Positions 13,301-25,600 of a stretch of DNA of 64,000 bases are shown in pieces (position 1 is the stretch's first letter; each line of letters begins with the position of its first letter). The position numbers and the translations under genes were made by a program. The stretch spans positions 1 to 64,000 of the forward strand of contig JACJNY010000066.1 in assembly GCA_014695295.1 (NCBI GenBank), in the 5' to 3' direction. The notes beneath the pieces were generated by a model. It saw nothing but the letters and a program-made list of their open reading frames with translations, was not told the origin of the DNA and made no database searches. Source of the DNA: Microcoleus sp. FACHB-61 (GTDB lineage Bacteria > Cyanobacteriota > Cyanobacteriia > Cyanobacteriales > Microcoleaceae).

Positions 13301-16300
13301 GGAACTGGAGTTAAGATTACTAGCATTAATATTGTTGGCAGTGAGTGTAATCGGGCCACCATTTCCGGTAGTGGAGGTGGTATCAATTGCCCCTGCAGTC
13401 GTATCAATATCACCATTAGTGCTGGTAAGGGCGATCGCCCGTCCGGGATTTCTCATACTACCAACGGTCATATTCCCTGTAGTTTCAATCAAAAAATCGA
13501 TCGGACTCTGAACCTCGAAAGAATTGATTGTTGTCAAGGAACGCAAACCTGTAGGCTCCCCAATTGGCCCGTTGACATTAATAACGCCTGTTCCCGTAGT
13601 CAAAACTAGGTTGCCATCTCCGTCAACCGTTCCCCCAAAATTAATGTCGCCTGCATTCGTTAACCCAGTATCGAGAGTGACATTAGAACCCGTACCGAGA
13701 GAGACTTGCTCACCAAAGGTAATATTCTGTTCGTTGGTAAGAATATTTGCATTTAAGTTAGTCGTTGGAGCATTAAAAGTAATTGAAGCGTTGTTTACGC
13801 CTGTAATGTTTCCATCGACTGCAATTGTCCCAGCTTGCATTGTGACGGGGAAATTAAAAGTAACACCAGAGGGGTCAATTGCGATCGCCCCCGTCCCATC
13901 CGTGCGCCCTATAATCATTTTGGAAAACCCATTCAATACGGGAGGTGCGAGTTCCGCTGCACTGAGATTCAAACGAGCGTCCGTAGTATTGCCACCCACA
14001 GTAATATCTAAAGTGGGAGTAAGTGGCTGCAACTGGATAGTCCCAGTACCTTTAACTTGACTTGCTTCTGACAATTGAATTTCATCGCCCGTCAAAGTGA
14101 CATTGCCGCCTTTAGTCGCGTCAATCACAGCGTCGATGAGGTTAATTGCAATGGAATTGTTATTAGCCTTTCCCGTGAGGTTAATATTACCTGTTCCCGT
14201 AGATTGCACCCTATTAGTAAGACTCTCGTAGCCCGGGCCTAAGTCAATCCCATAGCTGCTAGATTCAGTCCCTACACCGGTACCGGTTAAAGCAATATCT
14301 CCATCCTGCGATCCTATCGTGCCTATGTCGAGCCTGATCCCAGAATTACTGCCCGTCCCTCCACTGCCCGTGCCCGTCAACGTCACCTTTCCCAGACCTG
14401 CGCTGTTGACTCTAGACTCGCCTAGAAATATACCGTCGTTGAAAGTCCCCGTCCCACCACCTGTACCAGTCAGAGTGACATTTCCAGAGAGCGCTTTTAC
14501 TGTGCCGCCACTAAATGATATCCCTAATGATATCCCTCGATTGCCATCAGTCCCATTGCCGCCAACACCGGTTAGAGTCAGATTTCCGGTGCCTGTGGAG
14601 TTCACCACCCCTCTTTCCACCAAAAGGCCCCTGTTGTTTTCCGCGCTCCCCTGGCCTGTTCCAGTCAGGGTGATATCTCCATTCTGCGATTTTACTGTGC
14701 TGCCAAAACCAAAAATAGTTATCCCTTGATTGCCACTCGTCCCATTTCCCCCTGTCCCGGTAATGGTGACAGTCCCATTCCCGGGTGTTGACTCGACTGT
14801 AGAGTTGTTGATTCTAACGCCGATGTTACCGATTCCTGTCCCCGCACCCGTGCCAGTCAGGCTGACATTTCCCCCAGCCGATTGCACTGTGCTGCTGCTA
14901 ATAGATATCCCTTGATTACCATCTGTCCCGTTCCCGCCAGTACCGTTGAGAGTAATACTTCCTGTTCCGGTCGATAGTACTGTCCTGATACCATCAATAT
15001 CAATGTTAATCCCGTTAATGTTAATCCCGTTGTTGTCGCTTCCAGTTCCATTACCGCCAGTACCGTTGAGAGTAATATTTCCTGCCCCGGTCGATAGCAC
15101 TGTGCTGATATCATTAGCATTAATGTTAATTCCGTTGTTCTGGCTTCCAGTTCCATTACCGCCAGTGCCGTTGAGAGTAATACTTCCAGTCCCAGCCGTC
15201 GTGATTCCGCTGTTAGAAACAGAAATGCCGTCATTGTCGCTGTCTCCCGCGAGTCCTTGACCTCTAATAGAAATATTTCCAGTGCCGGCATTGAGGGTGG
15301 AATCGGTGAGATTAACTCCGATGGGATTGGGCGCTGTCCCTACTGCTGGGGAATTTGACGGGTTGCTGCCGCCTCCTAAAATAATGTTGCCGCCGTTGGA
15401 GTTGATGATAGCATTGGTAATGGCGATCGCCCCTGCACCACTGGCATCTACATCTGCATTCAGGGTGATACTGCCGCCCTTAGCCGTGATATTTTTGTTA
15501 ACAAGTATGCTGTTATTAGCATTCAGAGTTAGGGAATTACTATTCGTCCAAGATACCGGAGCGCTGACTGTAATATCGCCTTGGCTCAGAAAATCCGACG
15601 CAGTGGAAATAGTCACATTTCCCAAACCTAGCTGTGTTTGCAGCGTCCCATTATTAATTGTAGAAGTACCCTCCGAGGGCGTAAATGCTCCCCCTGCTAA
15701 ACTGCCGCCTGCATCCGCATCGGCGCTAATAGTGATATCAGTAGGATCTAGCAATAAGGTTCCCGCAATACCAAAGGTCGATCGCAAATCAACTAATCCT
15801 TGAAAATCCAGCGATTGCTTTCCAGACACTTCCACAAAGCCGCCATTCCCAGAAAATAAGCCACCTCTCGCCGTAATATTGCCATTAAAGCGAGTAGTTT
15901 CATCAGCCCAAACTATAACTCGCCCGCCATTCCCATTACTAACAGCATCAGCATTAATCGTCGAGTCGCTGCTGACAAAAGTCCGCAAAGCATTGGGAAC
16001 AGTCCCCAAACCCTGATAATCTCCACCAATCAGTACATTACCGCCGCCGTTAATCCCAGAAGCATCGATCTTGCCCGCAATAACTCCTACTTTGTCGCCT
16101 AAAATATTTACAGTACCGCCAGTGTTACCAGAGACATTGAGAGTGCCGGATGCGATCGCAGTTCCCGCAGTTACCGGCACAGCAGCATTCCCCGTCAACA
16201 CAACTTCGCCATTGGGATTTACCGTCAAACCCGTCGCCTGTGCCACACCTTGTCCAGTCAGCAACTCTGGCAAAGATAACACTGGCTGCGTCCAATTGTT

Positions 16301-17041
16301 GGGCAGCGAACTTTGATTTGCTGTCGGCTGAATATCCAAGCTCAATAAATTTCCAGCTTGACTAATTCGCACCAAATTGTTACCCGGTACGGCGCTGATG
16401 AGAATATTGCCGCTAGGCGCAGTAACCTGACCCGTATTGACAACCGTACCGCCGATCAAACTTAAACTTTGACCTGGTGCCACAGTCAAATTGCCGGCAT
16501 TAACAATGCTTCCCCCTTGAAAATTTGTAAACGCAAAACTGTTCGGTGTCCCGATGAAACTTGCCCAATTGTTATTGCCGATCGCACTAAACCACTGATT
16601 GTTCCCAAAACCAATCCCTGTCGCCGTAGTAGCATTAAAAGATCCAGGCACGTTGAGACTGGCATTCGGCCCGAAAATCATGCCGGCAGGATTCATCAAG
16701 AATAAATTGGAATTGCCGCCCGTAACTTGAATTAAGCCATTTATTAAAGAAGGATTACCTCCAGTAATCCTTCCCAAAATATTTTGAATATTCGGATTAG
16801 TCAGAAAGTTAGCCGTTTGAGCCTCGCTGAGGCCAAACTGAGTAAAACTGTGAAAAAGATTAGCCCCATCTCCGCTGAAAGACCCCCCGGAAATGTCGTA
16901 GCGGTTGCCGTTGGGAGTAACAACTGTGTTAGTGCCATCCGCTGCCGGGGCGATGGGTTGCGCGTTTGCCGAACCCGCCGCTGCACTCAGCCAGCCAACA
17001 ATGAATAACCATCCGAGCAAATGTAGTTTGTTGGCTGTCAT
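7352..17041 (-). CDS. Giant TPS-secreted haemagglutinin-like exoprotein with C-terminal CHAT peptidase domain
   Basis: 3229 residues. A signal peptide (1-27, ending SANA before QPIAP) is followed by a two-partner-secretion domain (~28-170, with [19 protein letters not shown]), a beta-helical haemagglutinin-type segment, a Gly/Asn/Thr-rich repeat zone (~600-950, units like [11 protein letters not shown]), a long beta-helix with ~94-residue near-identical repeats, a Pro/Thr/Ile stalk (~2427-2673), a Gln/Asn-rich stretch and a CHAT domain (~2870-3229). The CHAT domain keeps the caspase-like dyad: His3073 in HLATHAEF and Cys3116 in [10 protein letters not shown]. It should cross the outer membrane through a TpsB/FhaC-type pore, which is not encoded in this window. 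It may be an adhesin that presents a protease. CHAT domains belong to clan CD and are known from HetF and TPR-CHAT of type III-E CRISPR; the role of secreted forms is unknown. A paralogous exported CHAT protein lies at 38902-40323. Confidence 0.93.
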   Translation of the reverse strand: MTANKLHLLGWLFIVGWLSAAAGSANAQPIAPAADGTNTVVTPNGNRYDISGGSFSGDGANLFHSFTQFGLSEAQTANFLTNPNIQNILGRITGGNPSLINGLIQVTGGNSNLFLMNPAGMIFGPNASLNVPGSFNATTATGIGFGNNQWFSAIGNNNWASFIGTPNSFAFTNFQGGSIVNAGNLTVAPGQSLSLIGGTVVNTGQVTAPSGNILISAVPGNNLVRISQAGNLLSLDIQPTANQSSLPNNWTQPVLSLPELLTGQGVAQATGLTVNPNGEVVLTGNAAVPVTAGTAIASGTLNVSGNTGGTVNILGDKVGVIAGKIDASGINGGGNVLIGGDYQGLGTVPNALRTFVSSDSTINADAVSNGNGGRVIVWADETTRFNGNITARGGLFSGNGGFVEVSGKQSLDFQGLVDLRSTFGIAGTLLLDPTDITISADADAGGSLAGGAFTPSEGTSTINNGTLQTQLGLGNVTISTASDFLSQGDITVSAPVSWTNSNSLTLNANNSILVNKNITAKGGSITLNADVDASGAGAIAITNAIINSNGGNIILGGGSNPSNSPAVGTAPNPIGVNLTDSTLNAGTGNISIRGQGLAGDSDNDGISVSNSGITTAGTGSITLNGTGGNGTGSQNNGININANDISTVLSTGAGNITLNGTGGNGTGSDNNGININGINIDIDGIRTVLSTGTGSITLNGTGGNGTDGNQGISISSSTVQSAGGNVSLTGTGAGTGIGNIGVRINNSTVESTPGNGTVTITGTGGNGTSGNQGITIFGFGSTVKSQNGDITLTGTGQGSAENNRGLLVERGVVNSTGTGNLTLTGVGGNGTDGNRGISLGISFSGGTVKALSGNVTLTGTGGGTGTFNDGIFLGESRVNSAGLGKVTLTGTGSGGTGSNSGIRLDIGTIGSQDGDIALTGTGVGTESSSYGIDLGPGYESLTNRVQSTGTGNINLTGKANNNSIAINLIDAVIDATKGGNVTLTGDEIQLSEASQVKGTGTIQLQPLTPTLDITVGGNTTDARLNLSAAELAPPVLNGFSKMIIGRTDGTGAIAIDPSGVTFNFPVTMQAGTIAVDGNITGVNNASITFNAPTTNLNANILTNEQNITFGEQVSLGTGSNVTLDTGLTNAGDINFGGTVDGDGNLVLTTGTGVINVNGPIGEPTGLRSLTTINSFEVQSPIDFLIETTGNMTVGSMRNPGRAIALTSTNGDIDTTAGAIDTTSTTGNGGPITLTANNINASNLNSSSTAGNGGKITLTGQTGNIFAYSGVVNSSSTSGAGGEIAIATPTEVGINSIDANGLPGTGNISITGNEIGFSLGGSAQSKGTFSIQPFSPDFGIRFQAELGDDPQAIDIGAPFLSSLRNGFSAIVFGGKTTTGNITVENLPVSFADPVSFNTLGTIFVNPDGSILGTDNASITLNATTNNLNGNITTLSQDITLNGNTLVGNNVLVSNGTSAGGNILFNNNIDGTGNLTLETGTGKIEVKGLIGDATVLGNLTVNSAGTATFNAVRATSFTTNAGGTTQLNGNVTTTGPQTYGDAVTIANNPILSGSGITFNDTVNGSSDLTANAVSGNVTFNGAVGATSALGNLTANSTGTTEFNQTVNAASLTTDAGGTTQVKGNVTTTGSQTYGDAVTIANNPILSGSGITFNDTVDGSSDLTVNGGTGNVTFNGAVGATSALGNLTANSTGTTAFNQTVNAASLTTDAGGTTQVKGNVTTTGSQSYADAVTVANNPILSGDSITFNDTVDGSSDLTVKAASGNLTFKSAIGETTPLTTLTANSKISLGGNVTTTGTQTYADAVTVAPKSVFSGSDITFNKTVDVAGNLGIAADNVNLKGTVTTTNDGTLTIANKVNLNIEKNLNLDGEFIQNGGGTVAVNGNITTTNDNISFSDPATLTAPVSFTLGNATIAFGSTLSAGSNPLNLTAGEIDFSGNVSGTGALTLQPATAGQNMVVGGSDNNTSGLDLTASEISLIQNGFSSIAIGRSDSSANVSISSNLTFLDPVNIQTGTGTIALDGTLTGNDNSSIALNASTINLNSGINTNKNPIALNGTVQLGNDINLSTGGGDIKIIGAIDSNHLLNLDAATGNVLVQGNIGGTAPVSALNVTATQAEFTGNIASNSGLNIVAASTKLGGNVTTNQGNININGVLGLTKDAILSTAGGNIAFGGAIDSDSINASNLTLASGSGSITFNGAVGATSKLGNLAIENAGNVTGNSTINAQQLTALNTEKVNLSGDVTAGKVDITAKGDISVKNITANGGEILFTSGNNFTAGNLNTSANSGGNITVKAITSITAGQINSSGIVGNAGNVFLDPIGDIQVEWINAQGGTGGTGGEVTAITGNFFRATGTFSTPLSPTGFASISTAGGAGGGKITIVHAGGDGGTPIQPFVVGDAASNGTAGAITTGQSTITSQSFPRSSSVGNIVLLTDDAIDPTPIIPPTTETIPPTIPPTTETIPPTIPPTTETIPPIIPPTTETIPPTIPPITETIPPTIPPITETIPPTIPSITETIPPTIPPTILPITETIPPTILPITETIPPTIPSTTETIPPTIPSTTETIPPIIPPTTETISPIIPATVSSTTPPTTPPITETIPPIIPPTIPPITRTVPPTIPPTIPPITETVSPITGTVPPITETTGTVPPILPQTTGTVPPTIPQTTGTVLPTMPLTTETNQQVMETNQQENQQVTETNQQVTETNQQENQQVTVINQQENQQVTSAPESVQEPLKPIAPVTTLASPTAADTPAPQPSTPDSEDFQPPKTPPRDNPPVAAADRILTIDQSITRQLPADIVPSLPESKKPPTVNPTSNLVLGYVPSPDQLFEGNDIQKTVWGIEEMRNQEFGEYLGVKANLPEEKTLISTFQETLQNIERQTGKRSGIIYIVSRADRLELILVAPVGRPIHYSVPEANRAALFPTVQELRAEITNPAKRASTSYLAPAQQLYKWAIAPLEKDLETLGIQTLLVSVDAGLRSLPFAALHDGKGFLMEKYSFSLIPSFSSTNTNYKAVRDATVLAMGRSEFVEQQPLPNVPIELQAIVAQWHGPSFLNSTFTLDNLNSEHAKGGFRIVHLATHAEFKPGKPSNSYIQLWNSKLQLDRMESLNWRNPQVDLLVLSACRTAMGDREAELGFGGLAVKSGTKSALGSLWYVDDGGTLGLMSEFYHQLRGTTTKAEALQLAQQAIMSGKVLLENGQLVTTGGKLNLPANLQQANQNFSHPYYWSSFTMIGSPW
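9020..9745 (-). repeat. 33-base-class minisatellite coding a Pro/Thr/Ile stalk
   Basis: About 720 bases inside the exoprotein gene consist of short units coding [15 protein letters not shown] 11-mers with 9- to 15-residue variants. Units are homogenised at DNA level (GGAATTGTTGGGGGAATTG and close variants). The low complexity keeps all three opposite-strand frames open, producing long artefactual ORFs. Such Pro/Thr stalks act as extended spacers between a cell-wall or fibre part and an effector domain. Copy number is likely to vary between strains and may be misassembled. Confidence 0.9.
11660..12725 (-). repeat. 282-base internal tandem repeats of the exoprotein gene
   Basis: Equivalent points at about 11879, 12161 and 12443 are exactly 282 bases (94 codons) apart and near-identical over most of the unit, coding blocks such as [20 protein letters not shown] and [20 protein letters not shown]. 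Shorter, more diverged units flank them. The near-identity implies recent duplication or gene conversion within the beta-helix. Confidence 0.88.
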
Positions 17042-18097
17042 TGTGTTTAAAGATTGTGCTTATCGTATTTATCACTCCTATTTTTACTCATAAAAATTCG
17101 TCATGTCAATAGGATAGACCTATTTTTCATTCCTAAAAAATTGGGAGGGAATCTGAAGGGAATGTATGTATTTATAAATATATAATAATGGCAAAAAACC
17201 TAGTATTTTTTAGGAAGCCGAAAGCGTGAGTATCAAGATATACAAGCGAGTAAAGAAATGCTCTCACCCCCCCTCCCCATCTAATGTTTATTTGTAACCA
17301 CCTACTTAGGGGTTTTCAGTTAAGTGAAGTACAGATATCGGGTAGGGACAGGGTAATGCCGTTTCCCTACTGTATTCAGGCGCGATCGCGCGATGAAACT
17401 TGGTTTCTCGTTTCCACTTTCACAGCTTCCATGAGGCAATTACCTTAAAAAACCGGGTTTATGCGTCCGGAAATGTTGGCGAAAATATGAGGTGGCACGC
17501 GAGAGTTAGGGGTTTAAAAAACTCGAAATATTAGTCAAAATTACGTAAGTATTATCGCCTGTTCTCCAGCTTGCTTCCAGTAGCAAAAAACTCGCTCAAA
17601 TCCCTACTCGCGCCCACTGCAGGAGACAGCAGCCGACGAGCAGCTTGCAATCCGCTTTGAGGAGGAACTGGCCGAACAGCGGAATTTCTCTCAGAAACTT
17701 TATAAGTTTTCGATTATCTTTACCAAAACTTTACAAAGCTGGAGTAAAATTTTTATGTATTTTTGATACTAGCCAATATTTGCAAGTCTTGCACTCAACT
17801 TTAGACGGGTACGGAAACGAAGTAAATGTAGTAGGTTGGAAGCCTAGGGAGGATGAAAATCTTGCTGTTATAGATTAAAGTGTGGCAATCTAGTATCAGT
17901 GAAAACTCTTAGAAGAAGCACTCATTTAGTCAAAAACACACTTAAGTGATATCGGTGTGTAGATTCACTGGTGTGGAGTCTCTTCTGTAAGTTTGACGAT
18001 CGTCCTAAATATCGCACGCTCGCGATCGTCGTATTCGCGTCACGGCAACATGGGATTTCCCGCTTTACTACCTAACAATACTGGAGGAATCAGGGTT
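17042..18097. other. Long intergenic region upstream of the exoprotein gene
   Basis: This region should carry the exoprotein promoter (minus) and the PEP-CTERM gene promoter (plus). It contains an AT-rich block (17080-17220), a dispersed palindrome (17342-17370), an AAACCGGGTTTATG-type short repeat near 17450, and at 17620-17770 a stopless stretch reading ADEQLAIRFEEELAEQRNFS that resembles a gene remnant. A 77-codon frame at 17645-17878 has no recognisable features and I do not call it. Confidence 0.5.
17342..17370. repeat. Dispersed palindrome GTAGGGA-core-TCCCTAC
   Basis: A 29-base imperfect inverted repeat of the same form as the perfect copy at 61097-61125 (GTAGGGACACGGC, loop AAT, GCCGTGTCCCTAC). 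A half-copy (GCAATGCCGTTTCCCTACGG) lies near 38827-38846, and a shorter relative forms the hairpin at 21192-21216. This is an interspersed palindrome family; here it lies upstream of the exoprotein gene. Confidence 0.7.
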
Positions 18098-19006
18098 ATG
18101 ACTACTTTAACGCTAGTCAAAAAAACATCTTTTACAGTCGCCAGCTTGGCAACCACAATGTTGCTCAGCATCTGCACGCCCGTCCGAGCTTTCATGTTTG
18201 GCACTGGCGGCATCCAGTTCGATCGAGATACCAATATAAACTTTACCTTCGAGGAATCTCACGGCGGTTACCAGTCGAGCTTGTGGGTAGCCCAAGCTCA
18301 GTCAGCAAACACCGGCTACACCAACATCGCCCGACTGTTTTACGAGACTAAACCCTCAGATAACGCCAGCGCCGATGACTGGCAGGGAACCTTCGGCAAC
18401 GCAGTCACCTCCGAAAACGGCTCCATCACCCAAACCTTCACATTTTTGCAGGATCAAATTTATGCCTTGCTGCTGTGGAGCGACACCGGCACCGGTCAAC
18501 CACTCGAGCAGTACGTCTCGTCGAGCAGCTTCATGAACAGCCCCGAATGGTTTGCCGCCGGCAGCAAGTTCCAGAGAGATGACTGTCTGGTGGGGGGCTG
18601 TCAGCAAGCCGTGTTTGGCAACTTTTTGCTCGACCCCAACTCCAACGGCTCATTTACAAACATCAACGGCGCTAATGGCCCAGGGCAATATTCATTCGTC
18701 ACAATGGCGGAACTGGCTCAGGGCACACAAATCTCCTTCGACGATGCCGGAGGAAACGACCAAGACTTCCAAGACTTCACCGTGTTGGCTCAGTTAGCCT
18801 CCGAAACAATGACCCAACAGGCTCAGCGCACACCAATCTCCTTGGGCGATCGCCCAGGAAACAACCTTCGCTCCCAAGACCTCCCCATGTCCGCTGAGTT
18901 AGCCTCCGAACCAGTCCCGGAACCAGTCACAGTATTCGGGACTATGCTGGGGCTCGGGGCTTTGGCTGCGGCTCGCAGGAAAAAAAAGCGAGGGCAGCAA
19001 CGATAA
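18098..19006 (+). CDS. PEP-CTERM sorted exported protein, DUF4114-like
   Basis: Start set at the ATG at 18098 because GGAGG lies ten bases upstream and a signal peptide (KKTSFTVASLATTMLLSIC ... VRAF) begins there; the frame extends 35 codons further upstream. The 302-residue product ends with the exosortase signal: a PEPV motif, a hydrophobic stretch (TVFGTMLGLGALAAA) and a basic RRKKKRGQQR tail. Before it, ISFDDAGGNDQDFQDFTVLA resembles the Asp-rich motif of DUF4114 domains found in PEP-CTERM proteins. An imperfect second copy (TPISLGDRPGNNLRSQDL) follows. It is probably processed by an exosortase (EpsH/CrtB type) and placed on the cell surface or in exopolysaccharide. Function beyond sorting is unknown. 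Confidence 0.85.
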   Translation: MTTLTLVKKTSFTVASLATTMLLSICTPVRAFMFGTGGIQFDRDTNINFTFEESHGGYQSSLWVAQAQSANTGYTNIARLFYETKPSDNASADDWQGTFGNAVTSENGSITQTFTFLQDQIYALLLWSDTGTGQPLEQYVSSSSFMNSPEWFAAGSKFQRDDCLVGGCQQAVFGNFLLDPNSNGSFTNINGANGPGQYSFVTMAELAQGTQISFDDAGGNDQDFQDFTVLAQLASETMTQQAQRTPISLGDRPGNNLRSQDLPMSAELASEPVPEPVTVFGTMLGLGALAAARRKKKRGQQR

Positions 19007-19090
19007 AAATGACTATTAACCAGCCCCATACAAATCTAAATAGTGCGTCTGTTCAGTGGTACTCTGAGAAATAGCATTTCTAAATGTTAA

Positions 19091-20596
<1,506 letters not shown>

Positions 20597-20607
20597 TTTT
20601 AGTCATT

Positions 20608-20746
20608 AGTCAGTAGTCAGTAGTCAGTAGTCAGTCGTTATTAGTTATTAGTTATTTGTTATTGGTAACAACTGACAACTGATAACTGACAACTGACAAC
20701 TGACAACTGACAACTGACAACTGACAACTGACAACCGACAACTGAC
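20608..20746. repeat. Heptamer tandem repeats (STRR) between atpD and atpC, inverted arms
   Basis: The left arm (about 20608-20636) holds four GTCAGTA-type units. The right arm (20670-20746) holds eleven AACTGAC units, two with a substitution. A TTATTAG-type block and a TTGTTATTGG spacer lie between them. The arms are complementary at six of seven positions, so the transcript could form a long imperfect hairpin ending only five bases before the atpC ATG. Heptamer STRRs are characteristic of filamentous cyanobacteria. Confidence 0.9.
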
Positions 20747-20751
20747 AATTT

Positions 20752-21159
20752 ATGACATTAACTGTGCGCGTAGTTGCCCCAGACAAAACTGTTTGGGATT
20801 CTAATGCTGAAGAAGTAATTCTGCCGAGCACTACAGGCCAATTGGGTATCTTGAGCGGTCACGCTCCAATGTTGACGGCTTTGGATACCGGAGTGATGCG
20901 CGTCCGTCCTGGCAAGGAATGGGTGTCTATTGCTCTGATGGGCGGCTTTGCAGAAATCCAAGAAAACAAAGTTACTATTCTTGTCAACGGCGCTGAAAAA
21001 GGCGAAACCATTGATAAAGAAGCTGCTCGTACTGCTTACACCGAAGCAGAAGCTCGTTTGGAAAAGGCCAATAACGGCACTTTGCAAGAGCAAATTCAAG
21101 CTAAGCAAGCAATCAAACGCGCGAGAGCTCGTTTCCAAGCTGCCGGCGGCACGCTCTAG
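20752..21159 (+). CDS. atpC: F1Fo ATP synthase epsilon subunit (AtpC; AtpE in chloroplast naming)
   Basis: 135 residues, full length. It has an N-terminal beta-sandwich ([39 protein letters not shown]) and a C-terminal two-helix hairpin ([16 protein letters not shown] ... [11 protein letters not shown]) that inhibits ATP hydrolysis. It forms the central stalk foot with gamma. Translation begins directly after the AACTGAC repeats with no Shine-Dalgarno, so expression probably depends on coupling or on an unstructured leader. Confidence 0.97.
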   Translation: MTLTVRVVAPDKTVWDSNAEEVILPSTTGQLGILSGHAPMLTALDTGVMRVRPGKEWVSIALMGGFAEIQENKVTILVNGAEKGETIDKEAARTAYTEAEARLEKANNGTLQEQIQAKQAIKRARARFQAAGGTL

Positions 21160-21191
21160 CGTTAAGGCTAAGGACATAGTGCTTTTGTAGT

Positions 21192-21225
21192 AGGGACACA
21201 ACAATGTTGTGTCCCTGCTGTTTTT
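21192..21225 (+). terminator. Intrinsic terminator of atpD-atpC
   Basis: AGGGACACAAC (21192-21202), loop AAT, GTTGTGTCCCT (21206-21216), then GCTG and five Ts. The 11-bp perfect stem lies 33 bases after the atpC stop. The stem belongs to the same family as the GTAGGGACACGGC palindrome elsewhere in the window, suggesting a dispersed repeat serving as terminator. A second GTTGTGTCCCT follows at about 21231-21241. Confidence 0.8.
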
Positions 21226-21250
21226 CTCACGTTGTGTCCCTAATGTTTTG

Positions 21251-21550
21251 CTAAACTCCCGCCTCGGACAATAGAGATTGCATTGTTTCCCAAGATAACC
21301 CCTGCTGAAGATAGCGGGGGTTATTTGGATTGTAGGGGCTCTCCACGCGATCGACACTGACAATTTTTGCTTCCTCCGGCAAAACAGGAACCTCTGGATC
21401 GAAAGCGGTCGATCGCGTCAGGGAGCTAGAAAAGCCTTTAAAAATAGCAATTTCATCGAATTCGCCATCAATTTCGGCCTTGACGATTAAAACTTCGTGC
21501 GATCGTTTTACCGTGTATTGTTCCAAGCGGCGAGCAATAGAGTCAGCCAT
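21251..21550 (-). CDS. Conserved cyanobacterial small protein, unknown function
   Basis: 99 residues, soluble, no signal or membrane segment. GGAAAGAGAG sits just before the ATG. It begins with a basic amphipathic stretch (IARRLEQYTVKRSHEVLIVK) followed by a short acidic beta-hairpin (EIDGEFDEIAIFKGFSSSL). The second half is extended and Pro/Asn-rich (SPYNPNNPRYLQQGLSW) and ends in a short helix (METMQSLL-like). The pattern resembles small conserved cyanobacterial and plastid proteins of unknown function, but I cannot name the family confidently. Its stop lies 25 bases from the atp terminator on the converging strand. Confidence 0.75.
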   Translation of the reverse strand: MADSIARRLEQYTVKRSHEVLIVKAEIDGEFDEIAIFKGFSSSLTRSTAFDPEVPVLPEEAKIVSVDRVESPYNPNNPRYLQQGLSWETMQSLLSEAGV

Positions 21551-21781
21551 AGCAAATCTCTCTTTCCTGAAATCTGCTATAATATAGCTTAATTTTCTGG
21601 CTAATTTCAGGGACAGCCCGCTAAAACTTTATTTTTAATTCGACCTTTTTTAACAGCAGGAAGTAAGCGGACAGAATATAAATCCTGTAAAAAACATCTG
21701 CAAGATTTTCATCCGACCAAACCTACTTGTCCGATATTTTATGAGCCACAAAAAGACTAAGTTTCAATTATAGTTGTCAGT

Positions 21782-22261
21782 AAAAATTTTATTAAACGGC
21801 GTTTGGTTTGGGGATATACGCTGCTATTTATGCTAGTTTTTTGCTTGATATCAGCTCTGGTAAGTTGCAACTCAAAGCTAATAAATAACTGTTTACAGGG
21901 CGGGAATTCTAGTTAGTGACTCTATTTTAGAGCGTTTGGGCGAGCGAGAAAAATATATGTGCCGATTTGTCTATCGAGTCACAGTAAAAGGAAAAAAATC
22001 TGCCGTGTCGGTGTTTGAAAATTATGATGCAGAAACACAACAAAGCATTGGACTCAAACAGGAAACTGCTACTAAATTTTAAATGAGTCTGGAACTTTAT
22101 TTTGAGCAAAATTTACTAAAGCGCAAAAAATATTCAAGAATATTTGCGAAAACCGTCCTCAAGATAAGTTAGCAGCAATTTACTGCAAGCGCTCTCTGAA
22201 GAATGGAATGTACGGAGTGCCTGAAGGATGGTCGGGGATAGAAGCTTTGGATGAAAAGTAG
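21782..22261 (+). pseudogene. Decayed C-terminus of a second class III adenylate cyclase gene
   Basis: From about 21880 the sequence reads TVYRAGILVSDSILERLGER and, further on, VTVKGKKSAVSVFENYDAE. These align with [20 protein letters not shown] and [19 protein letters not shown] of the intact protein encoded at 22622-26017. A TAA follows ETATKF. Homology continues past it (LELYFEQNLLK) and, after a frameshift, as AQKIFKNICENRPQDK and GMYGVPEGWSGIEALDEK. Just upstream (21782-21916) another frame codes RRLVWGYTLLFMLVFCLISA, which looks like the N-terminal membrane segment of a sensor. The rest of the gene is lost. Confidence 0.85.
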
Positions 22262-22621
22262 TAAAAGTAGCATTAAGCTGAGGGCAGAAATTTTTATGTG
22301 TTTATCCGGTTTTTTGTACCGGGCCTCAGTCATAATACATCTAAGCCGAAGCATTCGGCCCCAAAATTGGGAGTTTTCCTGAAAGATACGCCGTCGAGCG
22401 CGCTGCTTTTGACTTCAAACTCAAATATACTGCGGAAAGCTATGCTAGAAATAAACTCAGTTTCCATGAAAAATCTCAGGTTGGATAGCGATTCAGGAAA
22501 AAACCAAAAATCAGGCTTTTCTTGCGTAAGTTTTGTTTAAGTAAAAAATGGTTTAGAATACTTACCAGCGGTAAATCTTCGCTCCGAGTATTAACTGTGT
22601 CTTGCAAGCTAAATTAATGTT

Positions 22622-25600
22622 ATGTCCACTCTTTCTCTCAAACACTTAGTGGCAAAACTTTCAGGAAAAGCGACGCTCCAAACTGTACTCATAGTTCCGT
22701 TTGTCTTGCAAGTATTTGCAGCGGTGGGTATTGTGGGATATTTATCATTTAGGAACTCTCAAAGAGCAGTGAATGACCTTGCCGATCAGTTGATGGGGGA
22801 GGTGAGCCATCGCATCGAGCAAAATTTGAGAACTTATCTGCAAACTCCGCACCAAATCAATCAAAGCAAGCTGGATGCAGTGAAACTGGGTTTTGTGAAC
22901 ATGAAAGACTTGTCAGCTTGGGAAAAATATTTGTGGCGGCAAGTGCAATTATATCCTTATATCAATTTTACGTCGATCGCTAATCAAGATGGAGAATATC
23001 GCACTGGCGAAAAGATGTCGAACGGCACTTTATTGATTAACGCATCGGGCCCGTCTACTAATTTTGATTTTTATTCTTACAATACTAATGATACGGGCGA
23101 TCGCACGGCAGTAGCAGCCTCCGTCAAAAACTTCGACATCCGGCAGCACCCTTCCTACGCCTATGCGGCTCTAGCAGCCAAACCAACTTGGAGTTCAGTT
23201 TATATATCCTTCCTAGAACCCACATTGATCGTCAGCGCCCTGCAACCAGTTTACAACAGCCAGAAACAGCTAGAAGGAGTATTAATTGCTGCTTTGCGTC
23301 TCGACAGTATCGGTCAATTTTTAAACAGCCTAAAAATAGGCAAATCCGGTCAAACTTTTATTATCGAAAGAAACGGCACGCTGCTGGCAACTTCCACACC
23401 CGAAAAACCTTTCCACACCCAAAACGGTAAAAAAGAATTGTTTAAAGTTACAGAAAGCAGCGATGCCGTAACGCAAACTACAGCTAAATATTTAGAAAGT
23501 CGCTTTCAAAACTTGCACCAAATTACAAAATCGCAGCAACTCTATTTTGAAATCAATGGCAAGCAGCAATTTTTAAAAGTCCTGCCATTCCAAGACGGCA
23601 AAGGTTTAGATTGGCTGATTGTCGTCGTCGTTCCCGAAGCCGACTTTATGCAACAAATCCATGCCGGCAACCGAACTACAGTGTTGCTATGTCTGGCAGC
23701 TTTGGGCATGGCAACTGTTCTAGGAATTCTCACTTCTCGCTGGATTATCAAACCTATTCTAAAATTAAAAGAGGCAGCAATAGCTTTGTCTGAAGGACAA
23801 TTTGACAAAACTGTAAAGCTCGATCGCTCCGACGAGTTGGGCGTACTTGCCGCTGCTTTTAACAGCATGGCACAACAACTGCAAGCATCTTTTACTGCCT
23901 TAGAAACTAAAAATACTGAATTGCAGCGACTGGACAAACTGAAAGACGAATTTTTAGCCAATACTTCCCACGAACTCCGCACTCCCCTCAACGGCATTAT
24001 TGGTATTGCAGAATCTTTAATAGACGGTGCTACCGGACAACTGCCAGAACCAACAAATTTTAACTTAGCTTTGATTTCATCCTCGGGCAAAAGATTGTCT
24101 TCTTTAATTAACGATCTTCTGGACTTTTCTCAGCTCAAACACAAAACGATAGAACTGCAAATTAAGTCGGTCGGTATTCGAGAAATAGTCTCTGTGATTC
24201 TCACTTTGTCTCAGCCATTAGTAGGCAAAAAAAACTTGCAGTTGATTAACTCAGCCGCTCCTGAATTGCCGCCAATAGCAGCCGACGAGAATCGCTTGCA
24301 GCAAATACTTTACAACTTAATCGGCAATGCGATTAAATTTACCGAAAGCGGCCGAGTTGAAATTTCAGCAGAATTGGTAACGGGCAACGTACAATCACCG
24401 CCTAATTCCCAATTAGCGATTACTGTATCTGACACAGGTATTGGCATCCCCGAAGATAAATTAGAGCAAATTTTTGAATCCTTTGAACAAGCTGACGGTT
24501 CCACTGCTAGAGAATATGGCGGTACGGGTTTAGGGTTAACTGTTGCCAAGCAATTAGTGGAATTGCACGGAGGTAAAATTTGGGTATCTTCAACTATAGG
24601 CGTCGGTTCCCAATTCACCTTTACTTTGCCCGTATCTGAAAGTCAGCCGGAATTTAGCAGCAGAAAGCCGCGTTTAACTGAGGTATCTCGCATTTTAATC
24701 ACTCCTGAATTGACCCCCGAATCATCTCTAATAAATTCTCAGGTATTCGCCAATAGCGAGTCGCTAGAAAGTGAAAAATTAAAAATTTTGGTAGTTGATG
24801 ATGAGCCGATTAATATTCATGTCATCATCAACAGTCTTTCTCTAGCAAACTACGACATCACTGAAGCGAGCAACGGCTTAGAAGCTTTAAATCTGATTCA
24901 ATCAGGATTTAAGCCAGACTTAATTTTACTCGACGTAATGATGCCGCAGATGACTGGTTATGAAGTGTGTCGAGAACTCCGCAAAAAATACTCGCCTTTA
25001 GAAATGCCGATTCTGATGCTGACGGCAAAAAATCAAACTACTGACTTGGTAGAAGCTTTTAACTTAGAAGCGAATGATTATGTAACTAAACCTTTTATCA
25101 AAAAGGAATTGTTGGCGAGAATTAACACGCAAATTCGCCTTGCAAAACTGAATGCAGCCTACGGCAGGTTTGTGCCGCACGATTTTCTAAGTTTGCTGGA
25201 AAAGCCGAGTATTATTGAAGTAAAATTAGGCGAACATCAGGAAAGAGATATGACAGTGCTGTTTGCTGATATTCGCTCGTTTACGGCGCTTTCCGAAAAT
25301 ATGACACCGCATGAAAATTTTGCATTTATTAATACTTACTTGGGAAGGGTTAGCCCTGCCATCAGGAAAAATAACGGGTTTATTGACAAATACATTGGGG
25401 ATGCAGTCATGGCACTGTTTCCTACATCTCCATCTGATGGCGTGCGAGCAGCAATTGATATGCAAAAAGAAGTGAATATCTACAACCAGCAGCGAGAAAA
25501 AAATGGTTTGTGTCCGATCGCGATCGGCGTCGGTTTGCACGCGGGCAATTTGATGTTGGGTACAATTGGCGAGAGAGAACGAATGGAAAGTACCGTGATT

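Noticed and set aside
17645..17878. 77-codon plus frame in the exoprotein upstream gap
   Set aside because: No ribosome site, no domain; a neighbouring frame looks more like coding debris, so the region is better described as decayed.
20670..20746. CRISPR-like array
   Set aside because: Units are seven bases with no spacers; this is an STRR heptamer array, not a CRISPR.
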